64,000 nt of DNA, from the NCBI RefSeq assembly GCF_029909975.1, contig NZ_CP094516.1, forward strand, positions 1,178,001 to 1,242,000, in the 5' to 3' direction. Source of the stretch: Bradyrhizobium sp. ISRA430 (GTDB lineage Bacteria; Pseudomonadota; Alphaproteobacteria; Rhizobiales; Xanthobacteraceae). A program made the position numbers and the translations under genes. Position 1 is the stretch's first letter, and the number at the start of each line of letters is the position of its first letter. Positions 19,199 to 27,176 of this stretch are shown piece by piece. A model generated the notes under the pieces. That model worked only from the letters and a program-made list of their open reading frames with translations. It was not told where the DNA came from and did not search any database.

Positions 19199-20674
19199 TT
19201 ACCGGACCATCTGCAACCAGGGCAGCACGATGAGCAGCAGCCCTGCGAAATAGATCAGCCCGAAGATCAGGCCAAAACTCCAGAACCGGCCTTTGCCGAT
19301 ATAGCCGCTGCCGAAATACATCGGCGCAGGTCCCGTCGCGTAGGGCGAGATCACGCCCATCAGGCCGAGCGAATACATGCAGAGCATGGCGAGCGTTCCG
19401 ACCGGCAGGTCGGCGATGCCCGAGCCGACCGCGAGCACCACAGGCAGCACTGCGGCCGCGTGCGAGGTGATGCTGGAGAAGAAATAGTGGATCCAGAAGA
19501 ACAGCGCGACCAGCAGGAGCATGGCGGTGGCCGGCGACAGGCCGGCAAGCGGCTTGGCGTATTCGTTGGCGAACCACTTGATGAAGCCGATCTCGTTGAG
19601 GCCCGAGGCCAGCGTCAAGAGCGAGGTGAAGTAGAAGAACACCTCCCAGGCGCTCTTCTCGGCCACGATGTCGGCAAACTCGATCACGCCGGTGACCAGC
19701 ATCAGCGAGATCACGATGAACACGACGGTGGTGGCGTTGACGAAGTTCGAGCCGAGCAGTGGCACGTGGATGTCCGGGCTCGAGCCCGCGATCCACAGGA
19801 ACATCGCGAGCACGATCAGGCAGAGCATGATCCATTCGTTGCGCGACATCGGGCCCATGCCTGCGAGCTCTTTCGCCGCCCATTCGGAGATTTCGGGGCT
19901 GCGCTTCACCTCAGGCCGGCACACGAGATAGCTGAGCAACGGGACGAGCAGCATCAGGACGATGCCGAGCGGCGCGAAGCCGATGAACCACTGGCCCCAG
20001 CTCACCTCGACCCCGACCGTCTTCTTGGCGATCGCGAGTGCCGCCGCATTGGGCGCAAGCGCGGTGAAGAACAGCGAGCTCGTGACAGCGGTCGCAGCAA
20101 AAGCGGTCCACATCACATAGGTGCCGATCTTGCCGGCGGTCGGTCCAGGCTCGGAGCCGTAGATGCGCGGGATGTTGCTGATGATGGGATAGACGATGCC
20201 GCCGCTGCGCGCGGTGTTGGACGGTGTCGCCGGCGCGAGCAGGAAATCCGACATCGCCACGGCATAACCGAGGCCGAGCGTATTGCGGCCGAGGCGTTGC
20301 ACCAATACGAGCGCGATGCGGCGGCCGAGCGCGCTCTTGCGATAGCCGATCGAGAACACGAAGGCGCCGACGATCAGCCACACCGTGCTTTCGGCAAATC
20401 CCGCCAGCATCCAGCGCAGCGACTTGGTCGGGTCCGCATCGATATAGCCACTGATGCCAGCGACGGTCAGCCCGATCAGGCCGACCGCGCCGACCGGCAT
20501 CGATTCCAGGATCAGGCCGGTGATGACCGCCGCGAATACTGCAAAATAGTGCCACTGGTTGACGTTGAGTCCCGCGGGAACCGGCCACAGATAGATCGCG
20601 AGCCACACGACGAGCGGCGCGATCAGTTTCCAGCGAAATCCTTTCGCCTCAGGCGCCTGCGAGCTGGCGTTCAT
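19199..20674 (-). CDS. Divalent anion:sodium symporter (DASS/SLC13, CitT-like)
   Basis: The 491-residue protein has about twelve membrane segments and the two Ser-Asn/Ser-Thr substrate loops expected of DASS carriers: APATPSNTARSGGI near residue 150 and SSITSHAAAVLPV near residue 400. These carriers move dicarboxylates, tricarboxylates or sulfate with sodium or in exchange for another anion. The nearest described types are CitT and the tartrate/succinate exchangers. It is a single-gene unit, and the start is ATG 20674. The particular anion cannot be inferred. Confidence 0.9.
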   Translation of the reverse strand: MNASSQAPEAKGFRWKLIAPLVVWLAIYLWPVPAGLNVNQWHYFAVFAAVITGLILESMPVGAVGLIGLTVAGISGYIDADPTKSLRWMLAGFAESTVWLIVGAFVFSIGYRKSALGRRIALVLVQRLGRNTLGLGYAVAMSDFLLAPATPSNTARSGGIVYPIISNIPRIYGSEPGPTAGKIGTYVMWTAFAATAVTSSLFFTALAPNAAALAIAKKTVGVEVSWGQWFIGFAPLGIVLMLLVPLLSYLVCRPEVKRSPEISEWAAKELAGMGPMSRNEWIMLCLIVLAMFLWIAGSSPDIHVPLLGSNFVNATTVVFIVISLMLVTGVIEFADIVAEKSAWEVFFYFTSLLTLASGLNEIGFIKWFANEYAKPLAGLSPATAMLLLVALFFWIHYFFSSITSHAAAVLPVVLAVGSGIADLPVGTLAMLCMYSLGLMGVISPYATGPAPMYFGSGYIGKGRFWSFGLIFGLIYFAGLLLIVLPWLQMVR

Positions 20675-20789
20675 GGGCCCTCCCCGTCGATTTCGTCGTA
20701 TCTTGCCGGCTCGTCGGCCGGCGCGCTCTTGTCCCTATCGCGGCGTATACGAACTGTCCGCGGCCCGATCAATGGCCTGACATAGCGTT

Positions 20790-21596
20790 CTACCGTCCCT
20801 TGAACCGCGGCTTGCGGCGGCTCAGGAACGCTTCAACGCCCTCCTTGTGGTCCTCGGTGAGGCTCGCGAGCGCGTACTGGTCGACGTCCATGTGGCTGGC
20901 GAGATCGTCCAGCGCATGCGCGAGCCTGTTGACGGTGAGTTTGGTCATGGCGACCGAGAGCGGCGGCTGAGCGGCCACCTTGCGACCAAGGTCCATGGCG
21001 GCATCGAATGCCTTGCCGGGATCGACCACCTGCTCCACCAGGTGCCATTCGTAGGCCTCGTCCGCCGAGATGCGCTGGTCGGCCAGGATCACCGCCTGCT
21101 TGGTGCGGGCCGGGCCGATCAGATGCAGCATGCGCGGGATGCTCTGCCAGCTCATGTTCATGCCGAGCCCGATCTCAGGCACGCGTAGATGCGCATCGCG
21201 CCCCATCACGCGGAAGTCGAGCGCGACTGCGAGTGCCACGCCGCCGCCGACGCAAAAGCCCTCGATGGCCGCGATCGTGATCTGCTCCATCCCCTGCCAA
21301 GCCTGGGTCAGGCGCGGCCCGAGCTTCAAGTGCCGACGCAGCGTGCCGAGGTCCATGTCTTTGCGCGATCGGCCCTCGGCATCCTTCAGGTCGAAGCCGG
21401 CGCTGAAGCAGTTCACACTTCCCGTCAGCACCACGACGGAGGTCGCTGCATCATCCTCGAAGCTGCGCGCAGCCGCGGTGAGCTGCCGCAGCGCCTCCGG
21501 CGACAGCGCATTGATGCCATCGCCGCGGTCGAACCGCACAATCGCGATTCGCCCTTCGGGTCCGTGGCCCTTCTCGATCTTCACGAAGTCGGTCAC
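20790..21596 (-). CDS. Enoyl-CoA hydratase/isomerase family protein (crotonase fold)
   Basis: I place the start at GTG 21596, because TGGAGG lies 7-8 bases upstream; a longer GTG start would run through that site. The 268-residue product has the crotonase fold: the CoA-binding and oxyanion segments FSAGFDLKDAE and EGFCVGGGVALAVALDFRV, then RVPEIGLGM, whose Glu matches one of the two catalytic acids of hydratases. It acts on a CoA thioester in fatty-acid or aromatic degradation, but the exact reaction (hydratase, isomerase or hydrolase) is open. It is divergent from the nitrile hydratase operon across 123 bases. Confidence 0.88.
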   Translation of the reverse strand: MTDFVKIEKGHGPEGRIAIVRFDRGDGINALSPEALRQLTAAARSFEDDAATSVVVLTGSVNCFSAGFDLKDAEGRSRKDMDLGTLRRHLKLGPRLTQAWQGMEQITIAAIEGFCVGGGVALAVALDFRVMGRDAHLRVPEIGLGMNMSWQSIPRMLHLIGPARTKQAVILADQRISADEAYEWHLVEQVVDPGKAFDAAMDLGRKVAAQPPLSVAMTKLTVNRLAHALDDLASHMDVDQYALASLTEDHKEGVEAFLSRRKPRFKGR

Positions 21597-21719
21597 CAGG
21601 CGCCTCCAAAGCACAATTTAGGTCGATGCTAGCGCACAAACGGCGTCACGAATACGTGGCCGGATTGCACTGCAACGAACGCTCGACAGGCAGGGAAGAT
21701 TGCGCCTATCTTCCGCCCC

Positions 21720-22355
21720 ATGAGCAGCGATCATGACCACCACCATCATCACGATCACGACCATTCGGAACTGTCCGAGACCGAGCTGCGCGTGCGCGCG
21801 CTCGAGACGATCCTGACCGAAAAGGGCTATGTCGAGCCGGCTGCTCTCGACGCCATCATCCAGGCCTATGAGACCAAGATCGGTCCGCATAACGGTGCGC
21901 GCGTCGTCGCCAAGGCCTGGACCGATCCTGCGTTCAAGAAGGCGCTGCTGGAGGATGGCAGCAAGGCGGTCGGCACGCTCGGCCATGTCAGCCGCGTCGG
22001 CGATCATCTCGTGGTGGTCGAGAACACGCCGCAGCGTCACAACATGGTCGTGTGCACGTTGTGCTCCTGCTACCCCTGGGAAATGCTGGGCTTGCCGCCC
22101 GTCTGGTACAAGGCTGCGCCCTACCGCTCCCGCGCGGTGAAGGATCCCCGCGGCGTGCTCGCCGACTTCGGCGTGACGATGCCGAAGGACGTCGAAATCA
22201 GGGTGTGGGATTCGACCGCCGAGACGCGCTTTCTGGTGCTTCCGATGCGCCCGGAAGGCACGGAGGGCTGGAGCGAGGAGCAGCTCGCCGAGCTCGTCAC
22301 CCGCGATTCCATGATCGGCACCGGCTTTCCCAAGAAGCCCGGAGCTCCGTCATGA
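21720..22355 (+). CDS. nthA: Nitrile hydratase alpha subunit, cobalt type
   Basis: The 211-residue subunit carries the metal-claw motif Cys112-Thr-Leu-Cys115-Ser-Cys117 inside [12 protein letters not shown]. Thr at the second position is the mark of non-corrin cobalt enzymes; iron enzymes have Ser. The three Cys and two backbone amides bind the metal, and Cys115 and Cys117 are normally oxidised to sulfinic and sulfenic acid. The enzyme hydrates nitriles to amides. The N-terminus is unusual: between residues 4 and 15 there are eight His mixed with Asp, a probable metal-binding tail. The gene overlaps nthB by four bases (ATGA). Confidence 0.97.
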   Translation: MSSDHDHHHHHDHDHSELSETELRVRALETILTEKGYVEPAALDAIIQAYETKIGPHNGARVVAKAWTDPAFKKALLEDGSKAVGTLGHVSRVGDHLVVVENTPQRHNMVVCTLCSCYPWEMLGLPPVWYKAAPYRSRAVKDPRGVLADFGVTMPKDVEIRVWDSTAETRFLVLPMRPEGTEGWSEEQLAELVTRDSMIGTGFPKKPGAPS

Positions 22356-23011
22356 ACGGCGTACACGACATGGGCGGCATGGACGGCTTCGGCAAGGTCG
22401 AGCCCGAGCCCAACGAGCCGATGTTCCACGCAGATTGGGAAGCCCGCGTGCTGGCGATGGTGCGCGCGATGGGCGCCGCCGGCGCCTTCAACATCGACAC
22501 CTCGCGCTTCTATCGCGAGACGCTGCCGCCACACGTGTACCTCGCGAGCTCCTACTACAAGAAGTGGTTCCTCGGCCTCGAGGAGATGCTGATCGAGAAG
22601 GGCTATCTCACCAGGGAGGATGTCGCCGCCGGTCACGCGGTGCAGCCGGCGAAGGCGCTCAAGCACGGTAAGTTCGATCTCGACGATATCGAGCGCGTGA
22701 TGGTGCGCGGCAAGTTCGCCCGCCCTGCCCCGGCGCCGGCCAAATTCAACATCGGCGACCGCGTGCGCGCGAAGAACATTCATCCGACCACGCATACGAG
22801 GCTGCCGCGCTATGTCCGCGGGCATGTCGGCGTGATTGAGCTGAACCATGGCTGTCACGTGTTCCCGGACTCTGCGGCGATGGACCTCGGCGAGAATCCG
22901 CAGTGGCTCTACACGGTTGTGTTCGAGGGCCGCGATCTCTGGGGCACCGACGGTGATCCGACCTCGAAGGTCTCGATCGACGCCTTCGAGCCCTATCTGG
23001 ACCCGGCGTGA
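22352..23011 (+). CDS. nthB: Nitrile hydratase beta subunit
   Basis: The 219-residue subunit begins [14 protein letters not shown], the usual start of NHase beta chains. It continues with a helical domain ([21 protein letters not shown], which contains a conserved Arg that contacts the oxidised Cys of the alpha chain) and ends in an SH3-like barrel ([20 protein letters not shown] ... LWG). It forms the alpha-beta heterodimer with the product of nthA. Its ATG overlaps the alpha stop, and its own stop overlaps the start of the activator gene by one base, so all three are cotranslated. Confidence 0.96.
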   Translation: MNGVHDMGGMDGFGKVEPEPNEPMFHADWEARVLAMVRAMGAAGAFNIDTSRFYRETLPPHVYLASSYYKKWFLGLEEMLIEKGYLTREDVAAGHAVQPAKALKHGKFDLDDIERVMVRGKFARPAPAPAKFNIGDRVRAKNIHPTTHTRLPRYVRGHVGVIELNHGCHVFPDSAAMDLGENPQWLYTVVFEGRDLWGTDGDPTSKVSIDAFEPYLDPA

Positions 23012-23391
23012 TGAGCAGCACGGCTGCGGCCGCCGCGACCGCGGCGATTCCGAGCATTCCGCGCGATGACGACGGCCCGGTGTTCCGCGCGCCATGGGAA
23101 GCGCACGCCTTCGCGATGGCGCTCACCCTGCACGACCGCGGCCTGTTCACCTGGCCCGAATGGGCCGCCGCGCTCGCCGACGAGATCAAGCGGGCGCAAG
23201 CCGCGGGCGATCCCGACACCGGCGAGACCTACTATCTGCACTGGCTCGCCACGCTGGAAAAGCTCGTCGCAAGCAAGGGCGTCACTTCCGCGGAGGCCTT
23301 GCATCGTTACCGCGACGCCTGGGACCACGCCGCCGACCGCACCCCGCACGGCAAGCCGATCGAGCTGACGCCGGAGGATTTTGCGCGGTAG
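23011..23391 (+). CDS. Nitrile hydratase accessory (activator) protein
   Basis: The 126-residue product resembles the small accessory proteins found downstream of cobalt nitrile hydratases. It has FRAPWEAHAFAMALTLHDRG, then FTWPEWAAALADEIK, then TYYLHWLATLEKLV, a pattern also related to the N-terminal half of the beta subunit. In known systems the activator forms a complex with the alpha chain and carries cobalt into the apoenzyme by subunit swapping. Its start ATG at 23011 shares a base with the nthB stop. No amidase gene, which would use the amide product, is found in this window. Confidence 0.92.
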   Translation: MSSTAAAAATAAIPSIPRDDDGPVFRAPWEAHAFAMALTLHDRGLFTWPEWAAALADEIKRAQAAGDPDTGETYYLHWLATLEKLVASKGVTSAEALHRYRDAWDHAADRTPHGKPIELTPEDFAR

Positions 23392-23433
23392 TTTTCTGCG
23401 CGTAGCGTGGGAGCTGTTCGCCTTAACCCGCAC

Positions 23434-23535
23434 TGTCATTCCCCGCGCAAGCGGGGAATCCAGTACGCCGCGGCTTCTCCGTATCTGACAAGCGCCTCTG
23501 GAATACTGGATCACCCGCTTTCGCGGGTGATGACA
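23434..23535. repeat. Palindromic intergenic repeat (Bradyrhizobium type)
   Basis: The element begins TGTCAT and ends ATGACA. Inside are two strong hairpins, ATTCCCCGC-GCAA-GCGGGGAAT at the left and TCACCCGC-TTTC-GCGGGTGA at the right, plus a matching pair TCCAGTA / TACTGGA. The whole 102 bases can fold into one branched structure. From general knowledge, elements of this form are scattered between genes in Bradyrhizobium. It lies between the convergent nitrile hydratase operon and queC and may serve as a terminator. Confidence 0.75.
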
Positions 23536-23549
23536 CCAAGTATTTGGCG

Positions 23550-24263
23550 TCAGCGTGCCGCCACGTACTCCGCCCATCCCTTCGCCCGCAGGCTGCACGC
23601 GGGGCACTCCCCGCAGCCATAGCCCCAATCGTGCTGCGCGCCGCGTTCGCCGAGATAGCAGGTGTGGGACTGCTCGCGGATGAGGTCGACGAGCGCGTCG
23701 CCGCCGAGGTCATGCGCCAGCTTCCAGGTCGCGGCCTTGTCGATCCACATCAACGGCGTATGCAGCTCAAACGTTTTCGCCATGCCGAGCGAGAGCGCGG
23801 CCTGCATGGCACGGATGGTCTCGTCGCGGCAATCGGGATAGCCGGAATAATCGGTCTCGCACATGCCACCGACTATGTGAGTGATGCCGCGACGGTAGGC
23901 CAGCGCTGCGGCAAAAGTCAGGAACACCAGGTTGCGGCCGGGCACGAAAGTGTTCGGCAGGCCATCCGCCCCCATCGCGATTTCGACGTCGCGCGTCAGT
24001 GCGGTCTCGGACATGGCCGCGAGCGTCGGAATCGACAGCGTGTGGCTCTCGCCGAGCTTGTCCGCCCACTCCGCGCGCACCGCCTTGAGGCCGTCTATAA
24101 GCCGTTCCCGGCAGGCGAGCTCGATCGCGTGGCGCTGGCCGTATTCGAACCCCAGCGTTTCCACGCGCGCAAAGCGGCTCAGCGCCCAGGCAAGGCAGGT
24201 TGTGGAATCCTGGCCGCCCGAGAACAGCACCAGCGCGGTTTCGGATGAAAATGCGTCGCTCAT
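23550..24263 (-). CDS. queC: 7-cyano-7-deazaguanine synthase
   Basis: The 237-residue enzyme starts at ATG 24263. The ATP-binding PP-loop is [16 protein letters not shown] near residue 12. The zinc site is formed by Cys residues in HTCYLGERG and [12 protein letters not shown] near the C-terminus. QueC converts 7-carboxy-7-deazaguanine to preQ0 with ATP and ammonia, a step in queuosine (tRNA wobble) synthesis. No other queuosine gene is adjacent. Length and motifs are normal. The start lacks a strong ribosome binding site, but homologues begin at this point. Confidence 0.95.
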   Translation of the reverse strand: MSDAFSSETALVLFSGGQDSTTCLAWALSRFARVETLGFEYGQRHAIELACRERLIDGLKAVRAEWADKLGESHTLSIPTLAAMSETALTRDVEIAMGADGLPNTFVPGRNLVFLTFAAALAYRRGITHIVGGMCETDYSGYPDCRDETIRAMQAALSLGMAKTFELHTPLMWIDKAATWKLAHDLGGDALVDLIREQSHTCYLGERGAQHDWGYGCGECPACSLRAKGWAEYVAAR

Positions 24264-24389
24264 GGCCCGCGCTTTAGCACTGCGGGCGCGGCCCGCCAAT
24301 CGGTGGAAATCGGCCCGTTCCGCCGCGTTGTGCTGGGAACGGAGGGCTGGTTTTGGCATAAGGCCTAAGAGTTAGGAGAATGGCCTGCA

Positions 24390-25247
24390 ATGACCCCTTC
24401 CCGCGACATTTCACGCCTGATCGAGATCATGGCGGCGCTGCGCACGCCGGTGACCGGCTGCCCCTGGGACCTCGAGCAGAATTTTGCGACGATCGCCCCC
24501 TACACGATCGAGGAGGCATATGAGGTCGCCGACGCGATCACGCGAGGCGATCTCGACGATCTGCGCGAGGAGCTTGGGGATCTCCTGTTGCAGGTCGTGT
24601 ACCATGCCCGGATGGCCGAGGAGCAGAATGCGTTCGCGTTCGGTGACGTCGTCGAGGCCATCACCCGCAAGATGATCCGACGCCACCCTCATGTGTTCGC
24701 CGACATGGACGGCAACCTCGCGCCCGCCCACGTCACGGAAGTCTGGGATCGCATCAAGGCCGAGGAGAAAGCCGAGCGCGCCGCGCGGCGGCCGCCGGAG
24801 GAGACCTCGCACAAGTCGCTCTTGTCGAGCGTGAAGGCCGGCCAGCCGGCGCTGACGCGCGCCATGGAGCTGCAGCGCAAGGCCTCAACCGTCGGCTTCG
24901 ACTGGAACGATCCGCGCGCCGTGCTGCAAAAGATCCGCGAGGAAGCCGACGAGATCGAGGCGGCGCTGGACCGCAACGACAAGCAGGAGCTGGCAGAAGA
25001 AACCGGCGATCTCCTGTTCGCGCTGGTCAACCTCGCCCGCCATATCGACGCCGATCCGGAAAGCGCGCTACGGACCACCAACGCGAAATTCGAACGCCGC
25101 TTTGCCTATATCGAGCGCGCCCTGCAAGCGCAGGGCCGAACGCTGGAGCAGGCGTCGTTGGCGGAGATGGACGCGCTGTGGAATACGGCGAAGGGCGAGG
25201 AGAAGAAGGCTCCAGCAGTCGAGAAAAGCAAACAAGCCCGTCGCTAA
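24390..25247 (+). CDS. mazG: Nucleoside triphosphate pyrophosphohydrolase
   Basis: The 285-residue protein contains two tandem MazG all-alpha domains. The first runs from CPWDLEQNFATIAPYTIEEA with the metal-binding ExxE pair in DLREELGDLLLQVV. The second has EADEIEAALDRNDKQE and EETGDLLFALVNLAR. MazG hydrolyses non-canonical or excess NTPs to NMP and pyrophosphate, removing damaged nucleotides. A lysine-rich tail follows. The gene converges on hflX, with a hairpin in between. An AGGAG site lies about 12 bases upstream of the start. Confidence 0.94.
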   Translation: MTPSRDISRLIEIMAALRTPVTGCPWDLEQNFATIAPYTIEEAYEVADAITRGDLDDLREELGDLLLQVVYHARMAEEQNAFAFGDVVEAITRKMIRRHPHVFADMDGNLAPAHVTEVWDRIKAEEKAERAARRPPEETSHKSLLSSVKAGQPALTRAMELQRKASTVGFDWNDPRAVLQKIREEADEIEAALDRNDKQELAEETGDLLFALVNLARHIDADPESALRTTNAKFERRFAYIERALQAQGRTLEQASLAEMDALWNTAKGEEKKAPAVEKSKQARR

Positions 25248-25254
25248 CTCTGAT

Positions 25255-25280
25255 GTCGTCCTGACGAACGCCAGGACGAC
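25255..25280. terminator. Hairpin between convergent mazG and hflX
   Basis: GTCGTCCTG (25255-25263) pairs perfectly with CAGGACGAC (25272-25280) over an 8-base loop. It starts 8 bases after the mazG stop and ends 5 bases before the hflX stop. A two-way terminator is likely, though it has no T-run. Confidence 0.55.
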
Positions 25281-25285
25281 AGACA

Positions 25286-26668
25286 CTATGCCGCGTGATG
25301 CGGCACGGCATCGAACCGCGACACCACGAGGTCACGCTTGGTCTCGTCCACGCGCACGGTCATGTCGAAGCGGCCGTCGTGCAGCTCTTTCGCCAGCACC
25401 TCCGAATTGCGGTGCAACCAGGAGATTCCGGCACCGTCGGCGGCGTCGATCGACAGGTCGAGCGTGGTGCGCTTGGTCGCGAGCCGCTCCTCGATCGTGA
25501 CGAGCAGCGCGTCGATCCCCTCGCCTGAGGTGGCCGAGACCAGCATCGCCGGATGATCGGCCGGCCGGCGCGCGGCGATGTTGAGCAACTCCTCGCGCTG
25601 CTCCGCATCGAAGCGATCGACCTTGTTCCAGACCTCGATGATGCGGCCGGAGTCGTCGGGGTTGATGCCGAGCTGGCGCAGCACCGCATCGACGTCGCTC
25701 TGCTGCGCCTCGGCGTCCTCATGCGAGATGTCGCGGACGTGCAGGATGACGTCGGCTTCCAGCACCTCCTCCAGCGTCGCGCGGAAGGCGGCCACGAGCT
25801 GCGTCGGCAGATTTGAAATGAAACCGACGGTGTCGGACAGCATCGCCTTGCCGCCATGCGGCAAGTTGAGCGCGCGCAGGGTCGGATCGAGCGTGGCGAA
25901 CAGCATGTCGGCGGCCTGCACGTCCGCGCGCGTCAGGCGGTTGAACAGCGTCGACTTGCCGGCATTGGTGTAGCCGACCAGCGCCACGACGCGATACGGC
26001 ACGCGCTGGCGGCCGGCGCGGTGCAGGCGGCGCGTCGCCTGCACTTTCCTCAATTCGTTCTCGAGCCTGGAAATGCGCTCGGAGATCAGACGGCGGTCGG
26101 CCTCGATCTGGGTCTCACCGGGGCCGCCCATGAAGCCGAAGCCGCCGCGCTGGCGTTCGAGATGGGTCCAGGATCGCACCAGGCGCGAGCGCTGATAGTT
26201 CAGATGCGCGAGCTCGACCTGGAGCGCGCCTTCCTTGGTCTTGGCGCGGCGGCCGAAGATCTCGAGGATCAGCCCGGTGCGGTCGAGCACCTTGGCGTTC
26301 CACGCCTTCTCGAGATTGCGCTGCTGGATGGGCGACAGCGCACAGTCCATCACGACGAGGTCGACCTCCAGGCTCTTGATCAGCCCGGTAATCTCTTCGA
26401 CCTTGCCCTTGCCGATATAGGTCGCAGGCCGGATCTGGCTGATCGGCGCGATGATGGCATCCGCAATGACGAGATCAATCGCGCGCGCAAGGCCCGCGGC
26501 TTCGTCGAGCCGGGCTTCTGCATCGCGCAGGACATGACCGTCCGATTGCGCGTCGGCTCCGCCCGCGCGCACCCGCGTGTAGGGGCCGATGACCAGCACC
26601 CGCCCCGTCGGTTTAGCCCCTGCCGACCGCGGACGGTCGGCATCCCCGTCGAAATTCCGGGGTTCCAA
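25286..26668 (-). CDS. hflX: Ribosome-associated GTPase HflX
   Basis: The 460-residue protein has the HflX N-terminal domain (about residues 1-200, with the glycine-rich GGFGFMGGPGETQIE segment), then a coiled-coil linker and a TRAFAC GTPase domain. G1 is GYTNAGKST near residue 235, G3 is DTVGFISNLP, and G4 is NKVD. HflX binds and splits stalled or heat-damaged ribosomes. The start appears to be TTG 26668 with GAGAG upstream, 11 bases after the hfq stop, as in many alphaproteobacterial hfq-hflX operons. Confidence 0.95.
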   Translation of the reverse strand: MEPRNFDGDADRPRSAGAKPTGRVLVIGPYTRVRAGGADAQSDGHVLRDAEARLDEAAGLARAIDLVIADAIIAPISQIRPATYIGKGKVEEITGLIKSLEVDLVVMDCALSPIQQRNLEKAWNAKVLDRTGLILEIFGRRAKTKEGALQVELAHLNYQRSRLVRSWTHLERQRGGFGFMGGPGETQIEADRRLISERISRLENELRKVQATRRLHRAGRQRVPYRVVALVGYTNAGKSTLFNRLTRADVQAADMLFATLDPTLRALNLPHGGKAMLSDTVGFISNLPTQLVAAFRATLEEVLEADVILHVRDISHEDAEAQQSDVDAVLRQLGINPDDSGRIIEVWNKVDRFDAEQREELLNIAARRPADHPAMLVSATSGEGIDALLVTIEERLATKRTTLDLSIDAADGAGISWLHRNSEVLAKELHDGRFDMTVRVDETKRDLVVSRFDAVPHHAA

Positions 26669-26679
26669 TCAGATCACTC

Positions 26680-26928
26680 TCAAGCCGGCTGGTCCTCGCC
26701 GCCTTCGAACAACTGGATCGGAGCTCCCGGCATGATGGTCGAGATCGCATGCTTGTAGACAAGCTGCGAGTGACCGTCGCGCCGGAGCAGCAAACAGAAA
26801 TTGTCGAACCAGGTCACGATGCCCTGGAGCTTCACTCCGTTGACCAGAAAGATCGTCAGTGGCGTCTTGGTTTTGCGAACGTGATTAAGGAAGGTGTCCT
26901 GTAGGTTTTGTGCGCGGTCTGCCGCCAT
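26680..26928 (-). CDS. hfq: RNA chaperone Hfq
   Basis: The 82-residue protein is a complete Hfq. The Sm1 motif lies in the [20 protein letters not shown] region with the [10 protein letters not shown] strand. The Sm2 motif is [12 protein letters not shown], with the YKHA residues that bind U-rich RNA at the proximal face. It forms hexamers that pair small RNAs with mRNAs, and in rhizobia it also affects nif gene expression. It lies between ntrX (upstream, same strand, 248 bases away) and hflX. Confidence 0.98.
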   Translation of the reverse strand: MAADRAQNLQDTFLNHVRKTKTPLTIFLVNGVKLQGIVTWFDNFCLLLRRDGHSQLVYKHAISTIMPGAPIQLFEGGEDQPA

Positions 26929-27176
26929 TGTTTTTATCTCGCTTTGAGTTTCTTTTTATTGCGCCGGTTGCGGCCCTCTTTTGAAATTCGAGGCCTCGTC
27001 CGGTTGCCGGCCCTCATGAGATCCCCCTCGGAGGGCCAGCGGTTCGATTAGAGGACAGGTGGACTTATTAGGCAAGCCGCTTCACGCGGCACAGCCCGTC
27101 CTACTGGACCGAAAAATTACGGAAATCGATGGTTTTCCTCGGATATTGTGAACGTGTGGCCGTGAGGTCGCGGCCC

